Shown here: positions 1 to 7,989 of the stretch, one piece after another
Layout of the letters: every line of letters starts with the position of its first letter
Position numbering within the stretch: position 1 is the stretch's first letter
DNA from: JAKPUX01 sp035353815
GTDB lineage: Bacteria; Zhuqueibacterota; Zhuqueibacteria; Residuimicrobiales; Residuimicrobiaceae
Length of the DNA stretch: 64,000 nt
NCBI GenBank assembly: GCA_035353815.1
Contig: DAOQAG010000003.1
Coordinates: 1 to 64,000, forward strand
Direction of reading: 5' to 3'
Position numbers and translations under genes: made by a program
Notes under the pieces: model-generated
Told to the model about the DNA's origin: nothing
The model's database searches: none
The model's input: the letters and a program-made list of their open reading frames with translations, nothing else

Positions 1-1113
1 TCAGATCTTGATAAAAATCCGGTTGCGGTAGAGCCAGTAACAGATGCCCCACAAGGCCAGCCAGACGAAGAGGGCGGTGAAGGCCGCGGCGCCCTCTGGG
101 CCGCTCCAGGCAAAGAGGAAATCCGTGAAGGGCTTGAAGATGCCGGTGATCCAGTCGGCCGCACCGGTGTGACAGAAGAGGTAGATGAACAAAGAGTTCA
201 TGCCGACGTAGGTGAAGAAACGCGGGACGCGCCGCCAGCCTTGCACGTCAACAAGCCAGTAACTGAGCCCAAGGGTGATCAGACACCAGCCGCCGCTGAC
301 GATAACGAAGGAACTGGTGCAGATGCGCTTGATGATGGGCGTGACCGGATCGAGCGCCAGGCCCGCCACGACGCCGAGGACTCCCAGGGCCAGCAGGTAA
401 ATAATCTTGCGCGAGGAGGTGCTTTTACCCGCCAGCCACTGCCCGGCAACCACGCCCCAGATGGTATGGGCCGAGGTCGGCACGGCATTGAAAGCCACCC
501 AATGTCCGTGCGAAAACTTGCCCATCAGCAGCAGGTCGACCCACGAGCCGAAATTATGATCCGGCACAAAGGGCTGGTTGAATCCCGGCACCGCCCACGC
601 ACGGTAGAGGATCTCACTCAGGAGAATCATCCCCAGGCTGACACCGATCTGGAGGGAAGCCGGGTAACGCATGAGCAAAAAAGCCACCAGGTAGGTGAAG
701 GAGAGCTGCGCCAGGACATTCCACAGTTCAAAGTTTAGCCGGCCGGCGCTGATGCAATACAGGCCGACACCGAGTATCAGCAGCAGCAGGGAACGCTTTA
801 TCGCATGACGGTATAACTGCGGCCACTCCGCGCCGGCAGCGCGGCGCTTGGCGACGGAAAAGGGGATGGCCACGCCGACGATGAACATGAAGAAGGGCTG
901 GACCAGATCCCAGAAATGGAGGCCGTTCCATTCGTGATGCTCCAGCTGCCAGCCGATGAAACCGAGAAACGTGCCGTTGAAAGCCGTGCCGCGCAGGATC
1001 TCGTAGAGCCGGGTGGACTCACCGATCAGGAAAAACATTGTCAGACCGCGGAAGAAATCCAGCGACATCAGGCGTTCGCGCTGCAGGGGGTTCGCAACCA
1101 GGGGTTCAGCCAT
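1..1113 (-). CDS. DUF5009 / HGSNAT-like membrane acyltransferase
   Basis: A 370-residue multi-pass membrane protein of the heparan-alpha-glucosaminide N-acetyltransferase-like (DUF5009/DUF1624) family, which is thought to move acyl groups onto sugars across the inner membrane. The family signature is visible: RLMSLDFFRGLTMF at about residues 14-27, then WNGLHFWDLVQPFFMF at about 62-77, followed by regularly spaced hydrophobic helices up to the C-terminus. The stop codon lies at the window edge, so the gene is complete. An upstream TTG would extend it by 7 residues, but AAAGGAG stands just before the ATG at 1113, so I chose that start. It is divergent from the thioesterase gene with a 74-bp gap. 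The substrate cannot be read from the sequence; polysaccharide or amino-sugar scavenging is an inference from the family and from glycan genes elsewhere in the window. Confidence 0.85.
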   Translation of the reverse strand: MAEPLVANPLQRERLMSLDFFRGLTMFFLIGESTRLYEILRGTAFNGTFLGFIGWQLEHHEWNGLHFWDLVQPFFMFIVGVAIPFSVAKRRAAGAEWPQLYRHAIKRSLLLLILGVGLYCISAGRLNFELWNVLAQLSFTYLVAFLLMRYPASLQIGVSLGMILLSEILYRAWAVPGFNQPFVPDHNFGSWVDLLLMGKFSHGHWVAFNAVPTSAHTIWGVVAGQWLAGKSTSSRKIIYLLALGVLGVVAGLALDPVTPIIKRICTSSFVIVSGGWCLITLGLSYWLVDVQGWRRVPRFFTYVGMNSLFIYLFCHTGAADWITGIFKPFTDFLFAWSGPEGAAAFTALFVWLALWGICYWLYRNRIFIKI

Positions 1114-1140
1114 CGGCGCTCCTTTCCATGTCAAAAAATA

Positions 1141-1169
1141 TTGCTTCGAAGCTGCAAACTTGCTACTTT
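1141..1169 (+). promoter_or_regulatory. weak sigma70-like promoter for the hotdog thioesterase
   Basis: TTGCTT and TACTTT are separated by 17 bp, just upstream of the thioesterase RBS. The -10 match is poor, so this is a tentative call resting mainly on position. Confidence 0.3.
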
Positions 1170-1187
1170 ATGAAAACAGGAGCCTCC

Positions 1188-1676
1188 ATGCGCAAGATCC
1201 GTAATCCCTTCACTGCAACCGCCGGGTACCACTGCTTCGGCTGCTGTCCGACCAACCCCATCGGTCTGCAGCTGGAGTTCTGGCAGGATGGCGACGACCT
1301 GGTCGCTTTCTGGCAGCCGCGCGGCGAGTATCAGGGCTGGGGCAATATCCTCCACGGCGGCATCCAGACGACCCTCCTCGACGAGATCGGCGGCTGGATC
1401 ATCCTGATCGCCTGCGAAAAGGCGGGGGTGACGGTGCAGATGGAGATGAAATTCCTCAAGCCGGTCTCCACCGTCGAGGGCCGGCTGACCATCCGCTGCC
1501 GCATCCGCGAGCAGAAACGCCGCGTGGTCGTCGTGGAAAGCGAGCTCATCAACGCCGCCGGCGACCTTTGCACACGCGGCCTGGCGCACTATTTCACCTT
1601 CGAGCGCGAAAACGCTCCGGAACATCTGCGCTTCCCCGAGAAGGGCGCCTTTTTCGAGGAGGGTGAAAACGCCTAG
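1188..1676 (+). CDS. PaaI-like hotdog-fold thioesterase
   Basis: A 162-residue single hotdog domain. The family HGG signature is present (GNILHGGIQTTLLDEIGGW, about residues 48-66), where the helix carries the acidic catalytic residue. Relatives hydrolyse acyl-CoA or aryl-CoA thioesters in the cytoplasm as tetramers. The N-terminal part has CFGCCPTNPIGL, a Cys-rich start typical of the PaaI/YbdB-like subgroup that begins 'CFGC'. The ATG at 1188 is chosen because AGGAG precedes it by 6 nt; earlier in-frame ATGs lack a good RBS and would overlap the divergent gene. It is convergent with the transglutaminase-like gene, with only 30 bp between stops. The substrate is unknown. Confidence 0.88.
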   Translation: MRKIRNPFTATAGYHCFGCCPTNPIGLQLEFWQDGDDLVAFWQPRGEYQGWGNILHGGIQTTLLDEIGGWIILIACEKAGVTVQMEMKFLKPVSTVEGRLTIRCRIREQKRRVVVVESELINAAGDLCTRGLAHYFTFERENAPEHLRFPEKGAFFEEGENA

Positions 1677-1706
1677 CGACCGGCATCGGTACGCCGGGCG
1701 CCGCCC

Positions 1707-3152
1707 TCACGGTTCCACCACCCGCCACTTCATCTCCCAATCCCACTGGTCGAAATAGAGATTGCCGCCGCGCCACTCCACCTCACCGCGCTGCGAGTCC
1801 ACCGTTTCCGAACGGAAATGCTGTTTGGGCGGATCGAAAGGCTGGCTGATGGCATCGTTGAAGATCAGCCGGTAGCTGTCCATTCCGCCGAGATAAAACC
1901 AGCGGTGCGCCGTATCTGCGGCCTCGCGTTCGCCATAGGTGACATCCACCGGCACCCAGCCGCAGGGCGAGAACCAGAGCATCCCCCAATCATGCATGCT
2001 GTTGGTGGGGGGCTTGAACTCCCAGCCGGACTGCCAGCGCGCCGGGATGCCGCACAGACGGCACAGGGTGATAAAGGTCAGATGCTGGATGCCGCAGTCG
2101 CCATGATGGTTCTCATACGCATACATCGGAATATTGGGAATGGTGGAATACTCCCGTGCCGAGGCCCAGGGCACGTCCTCCTCCACCCAGGCGTAAATCT
2201 TTTGCGCAATACGGTAGGGATTGGTCTCGCCGCCGGCGAGCTGCTGCGCCAGGGCGCGCAGCTCGGGGGTGAACACGATGTGCGGCGGCTCCTCCTGCAG
2301 CCAGGGCTGCAACGGGCCCTGCGGATCGGCCGGGGTCACCTGGTCCGGATCGATGCGGTAATAGCTCCCGTAGCTGGTATACTCATACACCACATTGAAG
2401 CGCGCCGGTGTTGCGGCGGCCGCGGCCTGCTCCAGATAGAGGGTGCGCTGCAGCCGCGTGGTATCGGCCAAAAGATGCTTCTCCGGCCAGGTGCTGATCA
2501 GGCGGATATCAGTCTGGCGGCCGGGGATTTCGCGCGGGAAGGGGAGCCAGCAGCGCAGCGTCTCGCCGGCGGGGACCGCATCCGCATTAACGGTGAGGGT
2601 ATAGTCGATATGCAGGCGCACCGGCTCGACCCGCGGCTGCACCGGCGTCGCCCGGGCGATGATGCGCTGGATGTGATCGTCGAGCGTCCAGCTGCCCGGC
2701 CCGCCAGCCGGGGCCTCCTCGTCGGGATGCGCCGCCTGCCAGATCTTGCGGCACGCCGGATCGATGCGGAAGAGGTTACGGGCGGCATAGCGGAAATAGC
2801 GCTTCTCGCCGTCGATGCGCAGCATCTCCAGGGAGCGCTCTTTCTCCCATGCTGCCAGTTTCAGGCTGTCGGCGTCCGGAATGACCGCACTGATGAATTC
2901 GAGCACCTCCGCCCCGGATTTGGGAAAATCCCGGCGGATACGCTGCATCCGCTCGATTTCGAACTCCAGCATTTTTCGTTTTTCCACCGTGAGCTCTGGC
3001 CGGGCCAGCAGGGCCCTGATCTCCTGTTCCGCCCGGGTGAATTCGCCCGTCGCGATCAGCGCCGGCCATGACTCCGCCGGCGGCGGTGCGGGTTTCGCGC
3101 AGGCCGTCAATAGTGCGAGGGCCATGAGGGCCATTCCTTTCCGCATCTTCAT
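1707..3152 (-). CDS. transglutaminase-like domain lipoprotein
   Basis: A 481-residue exported protein. It begins MKMRKG, then a hydrophobic stretch ending LLTAC, a lipobox with Cys at about residue 18, so it is probably anchored to a membrane. A helical N-terminal region (about 30-160) precedes a beta-rich region and a transglutaminase-like cysteine protease core. The core shows GDCGIQHLTF with Cys near 353, MHDWGMLW with His near 386 and PVDVTYG with Asp near 402, which form the classical Cys-His-Asp triad. Such bacterial proteins are usually proteases or peptide-linkage hydrolases; substrates are seldom known. The start at 3152 has GGAGAG 8 nt upstream. An alternative Met two codons later is possible. 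It lies 51 bp downstream of the alpha/beta hydrolase stop on the same strand, so co-transcription is possible. Confidence 0.88.
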   Translation of the reverse strand: MKMRKGMALMALALLTACAKPAPPPAESWPALIATGEFTRAEQEIRALLARPELTVEKRKMLEFEIERMQRIRRDFPKSGAEVLEFISAVIPDADSLKLAAWEKERSLEMLRIDGEKRYFRYAARNLFRIDPACRKIWQAAHPDEEAPAGGPGSWTLDDHIQRIIARATPVQPRVEPVRLHIDYTLTVNADAVPAGETLRCWLPFPREIPGRQTDIRLISTWPEKHLLADTTRLQRTLYLEQAAAAATPARFNVVYEYTSYGSYYRIDPDQVTPADPQGPLQPWLQEEPPHIVFTPELRALAQQLAGGETNPYRIAQKIYAWVEEDVPWASAREYSTIPNIPMYAYENHHGDCGIQHLTFITLCRLCGIPARWQSGWEFKPPTNSMHDWGMLWFSPCGWVPVDVTYGEREAADTAHRWFYLGGMDSYRLIFNDAISQPFDPPKQHFRSETVDSQRGEVEWRGGNLYFDQWDWEMKWRVVEP

Positions 3153-3203
3153 CGTTCTTCTCTCCAGTTGGTCACGCCGCTTCAAGGGGTAACGCCGCCG
3201 GCC

Positions 3204-3971
3204 TCAGCAGCCCAGATAGGCACGGAGATGGCCGCAAAGGATCTCTTCCGCATCGACATGCAGCCAGTGCGAAGCCCCGGGGATGGTCACCAGGGTGGCC
3301 TGCGGAAACAGGGTCTTGATGAGGGCTTCGTCCTCATCCAGGACGTAATCGGAGCGGCCGCCGCGCACGAAAAGGGCCGGCTTGTCCCAGCTCCGCCCGC
3401 CCTCGCCGACGGCTGCGAAGATCCGGTCGAGGTTTTCCGACAGGCTCTGGACATGGATCTGCCAGCGGTAGCCCGATTCGGTACGCTGCAGGTTCTTGAG
3501 GATGAATTGCCGCACGCCCGGCTTGGGGACGACCTCGGCGAAGGCTGCGTCGATCTCCGCGCGCCGCGCAAAGCGGCTGAGGTCCAGCGCCATCATGAAA
3601 TCCAGCACCCGGCGGAAAAAGGGATGATAATAGGCCTTGGGAGCGATATCAACGACCACCAGCTTGTCGACCCGCTGCGGATAGCGCAGGGCGTGGCACA
3701 TGGCCGCCTTGCCGCCCATCGAGTGGCCGATGACGCTGACCACGCCCAAATCCTCCTGCACAATGAACGCCTCCAGATCCTCCGCGAGGAGTTCATAGCT
3801 GAAGGCGTCGCTGTGCGGCGAATCGCCATGGTTGCGCTGATCCAGGAGAAAGACCGTGTGCTGCGCGGCGATGCGCCGCGCGATCGTCAGCCAGTTATCC
3901 GACATCCCGAAGAGCCCGTGGAGGATGATCAGGGGCGGGCCGCTGCCGAGTTTTCTGTATGCGAGCTGCAT
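3204..3971 (-). CDS. alpha/beta-fold hydrolase (YbfF-like esterase)
   Basis: A 255-residue soluble alpha/beta hydrolase. The oxyanion-hole segment LIILHGLFGMSDNW (about 14-27), the nucleophile elbow GHSMGG (Ser84), the acid region RGGRSDYV and the late histidine in GASHWLHVDAEE fit the classical order. LLDQRNHGDSPHS is typical of the YbfF/ABHD11 esterase branch, which hydrolyses short acyl esters or acyl-CoA. The start is well supported by AGGAGGT a few bases upstream of the ATG. It has no signal peptide, so it is cytoplasmic. It may share a transcript with the transglutaminase-like gene downstream. Confidence 0.9.
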   Translation of the reverse strand: MQLAYRKLGSGPPLIILHGLFGMSDNWLTIARRIAAQHTVFLLDQRNHGDSPHSDAFSYELLAEDLEAFIVQEDLGVVSVIGHSMGGKAAMCHALRYPQRVDKLVVVDIAPKAYYHPFFRRVLDFMMALDLSRFARRAEIDAAFAEVVPKPGVRQFILKNLQRTESGYRWQIHVQSLSENLDRIFAAVGEGGRSWDKPALFVRGGRSDYVLDEDEALIKTLFPQATLVTIPGASHWLHVDAEEILCGHLRAYLGC

Positions 3972-4048
3972 GAGACCTCCTGGCCGGGAAATTAACCATT
4001 CACAGCCCCTTTTGCAAGAGAAAACCGGCGGTGGCCGCGGAAAGATGC

Positions 4049-4077
4049 TTGCTTTGAGGGAAAAGGATTTTTATATT
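4049..4077 (+). promoter_or_regulatory. sigma70-like promoter for the ThyA-fold gene
   Basis: TTGCTT at 4049-4054, a 17-bp spacer, and TATATT at 4072-4077. The same -10 hexamer recurs at other promoters in the window. The start codon is 44 bp further on. Confidence 0.6.
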
Positions 4078-4120
4078 GGGCGGGAGGCCATGGGGAGGAT
4101 CACGAGAAGGAGGATGTGCC

Positions 4121-4993
4121 ATGACGGGAGATATTCCGGTTCTTTTCACCGAGGGGAACAGCCTGGCCGAGGCCTGGGAGAAATCCCTGATCAGCCTGCA
4201 CCGCCACGGCTGCGAGATCAAGACCGAATATGACAAGCCCGAAGATCCGCCGAGCAAGGACTGCTCGATGACCATCGTCGTCCACGACCCCCTCGCCGAG
4301 CCGATGATCCACCGCGATTTTCCCGGCGGACTCGAAGATCTCCAGGAGTATGTCCTCGAGGTGCTCGAAGGGATCAAGGACCACTGCATCCGCGACGTCA
4401 CCGCCGGGGAGGCGGACACGCGCTGGGAGTACACCTACCACCAGCGCCTCTTCGCCTGGCAGGAGTCCGCTTCCGCCCGAATGTATGACCAGATCGAGCT
4501 GATCGCGGCGAAACTGGCCCGGACCCCCTGGTCGCGCCGCTGCCAGGCGGTCACCTGGAAGGTGTGGGAGGACAATTACTGCGCTGATCCGCCCTGCCTG
4601 CAGAGTATCTGGTGCCGGATGCTGCCGGACGAAGCAGGGCGCTGGCGCCTCAATACCAATGTGCGGTTTCGCTCCAATGACGCCTACAAGGCCGCCTTCA
4701 TGAACATGTTCGCCCTGGTGCAGCTGCAGGCGGAGATCGCCCGGCGCATCGCCGCGCAATCTGGCCGCACCGTCCTTCTCGGACGCTACGTGCACCAGGC
4801 TGACAGCTACCACATTTACGGCTTTAACCTGCGCGAGTTCGAATCCCGCTTCCTTCAGGCCCTGCAGAACCGCACGTTCGAGCAGCGCACCTTCCGCTAT
4901 GCTGACGTACGCGATCTCATGGAGGAGGCGATCCCTGCCATCCGCGCCAAAGCGGCGGCGATGGGCCGCGACGTACCGCCTGCGGTGCAGTAA
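4121..4993 (+). CDS. thymidylate synthase-superfamily protein
   Basis: A 290-residue protein whose C-terminal two thirds follow the thymidylate synthase/dCMP hydroxymethylase fold. In order: RWEYTYHQRL (101-110), TPWSRRCQAVTW (135-146), PPCLQSIWCR with candidate nucleophile Cys159, NVRFRSNDAYKAAFMN (180-195) corresponding to the dUMP-binding 'RSxD' segment, and HQADSYHIYG (225-234), the counterpart of the sugar-binding 'DxHxY' motif. The pattern resembles the archaeal-type ThyA branch more than E. coli ThyA. The first ~95 residues are not recognisable. RBS AAGGAGG lies 8 nt before the ATG. The gene has its own promoter and no folate or nucleotide neighbours. It could supply dTMP, or act on another pyrimidine nucleotide; the sequence alone does not decide. 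Confidence 0.82.
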   Translation: MTGDIPVLFTEGNSLAEAWEKSLISLHRHGCEIKTEYDKPEDPPSKDCSMTIVVHDPLAEPMIHRDFPGGLEDLQEYVLEVLEGIKDHCIRDVTAGEADTRWEYTYHQRLFAWQESASARMYDQIELIAAKLARTPWSRRCQAVTWKVWEDNYCADPPCLQSIWCRMLPDEAGRWRLNTNVRFRSNDAYKAAFMNMFALVQLQAEIARRIAAQSGRTVLLGRYVHQADSYHIYGFNLREFESRFLQALQNRTFEQRTFRYADVRDLMEEAIPAIRAKAAAMGRDVPPAVQ

Positions 4994-5002
4994 TTCTCCC
5001 GC

Positions 5003-5032
5003 GCCGGCGCGGCCCGCTCCTGCAGCGCCGGC
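5003..5032. other. GC-rich hairpin between convergent genes
   Basis: GCCGGCGC and GCGCCGGC form an 8-bp stem between the stops of the ThyA-fold gene and the VIT/VWA gene. There is no T-run on either strand, so it is not a standard intrinsic terminator, though it may limit read-through or protect mRNA ends. Confidence 0.4.
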
Positions 5033-5045
5033 ACCCCTCCCATCA

Positions 5046-7400
5046 TCATTTGATGCACTCCAGCCAGAGCTCGCCGACCTCCCCCGCCGGCGGCGTATAG
5101 CGGATCTCCACCCGGACGCCGCTCAGCGCTGCCTGGCGCAGTTGGGCGGGCGTGCGCACGGCCGTGAAATCGGGCGCAGGGAGGGAATGCACGATCGCCT
5201 CCTCCGCGGCCCCCACGCCCTGCAGCAGGGGATGAGAACAGGCCTGTTTCATCTCCCATAGCGCCACAGCGCGCATCTCTTGTCCGAGAGGATCGCCCGG
5301 CTGCTGATGCAGCAGCCAGGTGACCGCCTTTTCGAGGATACGGCGGTAGGGTCCGCGCGCCAGGGTGTACCCGCTGCGGATAAAGGCCAGTACAGCAGCG
5401 CAGCTCCTTTCCAGGGCTTGCCCGCCTTCGCCCCAGCTGCCGTCGGCCATTTGGCGGCGCGCCAGCCCGGCCAGGAGATGCTCCGGAGCCGGTGCTGCCG
5501 GCTCGGCAAGTTGAAAACTTACACGCGACCGGAGCCTGCGCACAAGGCTCAGTTCCGTCTGCAAGCATTGCATGGGCATCGAAGCATTCACCAAGTGGTC
5601 CGCCAGAAATCCCCCCGCCTCCAGCCCCTGCGGCAGCGGCACCGCCACCTTGAGCCGCTGCGCCGGCACTGCGGAGACCACCTCCTCCTGCACCGCTACC
5701 AGGGAGGTGAATTCGGTGACCAGATGATGCTCCAGGGCCAGACCGATGATCTCGTCGCGCAAGGCCGAGGTCCGGCGCGGCCCGACATGCATCCGGTCCA
5801 GCAGCAGGTCGATGCGGGCCCGGGCCCAGGTGCGCAGAATCACTTCAGCACGGATCTGGACTTCGGGCAGGAGCAGGCTCTTCTCCCATGCCGCGCCGCC
5901 GCAGCGGCCGGAGAGGATCAGACGGGCCTCAGCTCCGGGGCGAAATTTGGCCAAGAGCATCAGGGGTTGACCATAATAGAGATCGGGCAGCTCGGCGGGC
6001 AGCACATCCCAGGCGGTCGTCCCTTCCCAGCGCAGATGCAGGTCCTGAAGCAGGGGATAGGAGAGACGGTCGTGGAAGCGAATGATCGCCACCTCGATAT
6101 CCTCATCGAGCTGGAGAAATTCGCTGGTGCCGCGGCCCAGCCGCGCCAGGCTGTTGATAAAGGCGCGGTTGACCGAGGGCCCGATGCCGAAGGTGAAGAT
6201 ACGGCTATTCCGGATCCCGCGCCGCACCTCGGCGAGCACCTGCTCCTCGGCCGAAACCGCGCCGTCGGTGAAAAAGAGGATATGCCGCTGCCGCTCCGCA
6301 TCGGCGGGCACGCCAAGGGCCGCGCGCAGCGCCAGGCCGATCTCGGTGCCGCCGCGGGCGGTGATCTGCGCCAGCCAATAATCGGCCCGCTCCAGGCTCT
6401 CCTGGCTGTAGGCCGCGGCGATGCGATCGCACCACTCCACTTCATTGTCGAAGGCGAGCAGCAGAAAGGTGTCCGCTGGTCGCATGGTGCGCAGACCGGC
6501 CGCAAGGGCGTTGACCGCCTGGTGCAGCGGCTCGCCCGCCATCGAGCCGGAGCGGTCGAGGACGAAGATAAATTCCCGCGGCGGCGCACTCACTTCTGAC
6601 GGCCAGCTGTTGGGCACCAGGGTCACCAGGGCGGTGGCGGCACTGCTGTCGCCGGAAATCCAGACCGGGCACGCCACCTCCGCTTCGGCCAGCCGGTAAC
6701 GCAGGACGAAATCGCGGTCCGGAATCTGCTCGCCCGCAAGCCCGATCTCAAAATGGCTCCCGTCGAGGCGGGTGATCCGCAGCGGATGCGAGGGGCTGAC
6801 GGGATCCTCCGCCGCCTGTCCGGCGTCGATATGGACGGCGATCCCGATTCCGCCGATCTCCTCGCCGGGAAGGGCCAGAGGCGAATCGGTCACCTCGGCT
6901 TCCGCCGGATCACGATGATATTTTGGCGTGACCCCCATGGGGAAGACCCATTCATAGCTGTTCTCGACGAAGGCAAGCGGCTGCTGATAGCGAAGAACCG
7001 CCGTGATCTCATCCCCGGGCTGGACATTGGCCAGCAGCAGGGCGAAGAGATTAGGCCGCCGCTCCTCGAAGAGACTGGCGCGTTGGCCGCCGTGCAGCGC
7101 AGTCTCGTAGCGCTCGCGCGCTGTCTCCGCCGGCTGCACCTCCGCCTTGACCTTCGCCGCGCCGATCAGAAACTCGAAATCATATATCGCGCCGTTCTCC
7201 GGCAGCGGGAAGAGATACTCCAGCTCCAGGGGCGCATCAAAGGGATTGTGATAGTGCTGCGTCACCGCCACCGCGGCCAGGGGACCGGTAATGTGCGCCT
7301 CCACCTCGGTGTGGCGCAGCGGCAGACTTGAGGCCATCGGCCGATCCGCCAGGAACAATCCGCCCAACGGCCACTCCTTTATTGCGAACGATCCGGACAT
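5046..7400 (-). CDS. VIT and VWA domain protein with C-terminal helical repeats
   Basis: A 784-residue protein with the arrangement of inter-alpha-trypsin-inhibitor heavy chains. An N-terminal VIT domain (about 20-150; AVTQHYHNPFDAPLELEYLF, LFPLPENGAIYDFEF) is followed by a von Willebrand A domain with the MIDAS motif DRSGSMAG near residue 281. Near residue 650 RRQMADGSWGEGG resembles the QxxDGSW-type alpha/alpha repeats of terpenoid cyclase/prenyltransferase-like folds and complement C3d-like domains. No signal peptide is visible at the chosen start (ATG at 7400, RBS GGAGGGG), although many family members are exported. It is preceded by the MerR gene on the same strand, 61 bp away. The likely role is a metal-dependent protein-binding scaffold; partners are unknown. 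Confidence 0.85.
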   Translation of the reverse strand: MSGSFAIKEWPLGGLFLADRPMASSLPLRHTEVEAHITGPLAAVAVTQHYHNPFDAPLELEYLFPLPENGAIYDFEFLIGAAKVKAEVQPAETARERYETALHGGQRASLFEERRPNLFALLLANVQPGDEITAVLRYQQPLAFVENSYEWVFPMGVTPKYHRDPAEAEVTDSPLALPGEEIGGIGIAVHIDAGQAAEDPVSPSHPLRITRLDGSHFEIGLAGEQIPDRDFVLRYRLAEAEVACPVWISGDSSAATALVTLVPNSWPSEVSAPPREFIFVLDRSGSMAGEPLHQAVNALAAGLRTMRPADTFLLLAFDNEVEWCDRIAAAYSQESLERADYWLAQITARGGTEIGLALRAALGVPADAERQRHILFFTDGAVSAEEQVLAEVRRGIRNSRIFTFGIGPSVNRAFINSLARLGRGTSEFLQLDEDIEVAIIRFHDRLSYPLLQDLHLRWEGTTAWDVLPAELPDLYYGQPLMLLAKFRPGAEARLILSGRCGGAAWEKSLLLPEVQIRAEVILRTWARARIDLLLDRMHVGPRRTSALRDEIIGLALEHHLVTEFTSLVAVQEEVVSAVPAQRLKVAVPLPQGLEAGGFLADHLVNASMPMQCLQTELSLVRRLRSRVSFQLAEPAAPAPEHLLAGLARRQMADGSWGEGGQALERSCAAVLAFIRSGYTLARGPYRRILEKAVTWLLHQQPGDPLGQEMRAVALWEMKQACSHPLLQGVGAAEEAIVHSLPAPDFTAVRTPAQLRQAALSGVRVEIRYTPPAGEVGELWLECIK

Positions 7401-7461
7401 AACACCCCTCCAGTCAAAAGTAGAGACAATCCTGAATTCCCATCGGGCAAGCGGCCGGCCC

Positions 7462-7878
7462 TCAGTGCTCGAAAATGATGGAGGCCTGCTCGAGCAGCCT
7501 GAGTACCTGCTTGCGCGTCGCCGCGTCCGCCCGGGTATCAACCACCAGTTCGACACCCGGCGCCAGGGTGTAGCGCAGCAGGCTCTGGGCCTGCCAGAGC
7601 CGCTTCTCCGCCTCCTGGCGTTCGCTACGTTCGTCCTGAAGCAGCGCCTCCAGTTGCGCACGCGAGGTGTGCTGAAATTCGCGGCGGATCTCATCCAGCC
7701 GCATGCCGCGCCGGCGCAATACCGGAATGGCGGCGAGGCGGATCAGATGGTCATCCGTATAGCGCGCCGCCAGGCCCGCTCCCGCTGCAGCCGGCAGCAA
7801 GCCCTGCTGCACATAAAAGTGGATGGTGCGCCGTGGTACGCCGCTCTTCTCCACCAGTTCATTGATATCCATTTCCAT
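7462..7878 (-). CDS. MerR-family transcriptional regulator
   Basis: A 138-residue regulator. The first 70 residues form the winged-helix MerR DNA-binding domain (INELVEKSGVPRRTIHFYV, then RYTDDHLIRLAAIPVLRRRGM). The rest is a coiled-coil dimerisation helix (QDERSERQEAEKRLWQ) and a short effector tail without cysteines, so it is not a thiol-metal sensor of the MerR/CueR type. It is transcribed from a strong promoter whose -10 region carries a dyad, and lies directly upstream of the VIT/VWA gene, which is its probable co-transcribed partner. The ATG at 7878 follows GGAAGC; a second in-frame ATG lies two codons later. Confidence 0.88.
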   Translation of the reverse strand: MEMDINELVEKSGVPRRTIHFYVQQGLLPAAAGAGLAARYTDDHLIRLAAIPVLRRRGMRLDEIRREFQHTSRAQLEALLQDERSERQEAEKRLWQAQSLLRYTLAPGVELVVDTRADAATRKQVLRLLEQASIIFEH

Positions 7879-7896
7879 GCGTCATGCTTCCTTATA

Positions 7897-7935
7897 ATGA
7901 CAGTTTAATATAACACCGTCATATTTAAATGTCAA
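7897..7935 (-). promoter_or_regulatory. MerR gene promoter with overlapping dyad operator
   Basis: Read on the minus strand, TTGACA (7930-7935) and TATATT (7907-7912) are separated by exactly 17 bp, a near-consensus sigma70 promoter. An inverted repeat ATGAC...GTCAT (7897-7901 and 7918-7922) covers the -10 element, a placing that suits autorepression. Confidence 0.75.
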
Positions 7936-7947
7936 GTTAAAATAACA

Positions 7948-7975
7948 AAAAAGGCCGCCTGCGCGCGGCCTTTTT
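7948..7975 (-). terminator. bidirectional intrinsic terminator
   Basis: AAAAAGGCCGC pairs with GCGGCCTTTTT around a 6-nt loop, giving a T-run on both strands. It ends the TPR gene transcript just before the MerR promoter. Confidence 0.85.
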
Positions 7976-7989
7976 GTGCCAATCCCCTG

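Noticed and set aside
4830..4860. tRNA-like T-arm (GTTCGAATCC)
   Set aside because: It lies inside the ThyA-fold reading frame and no cloverleaf can be built around it.
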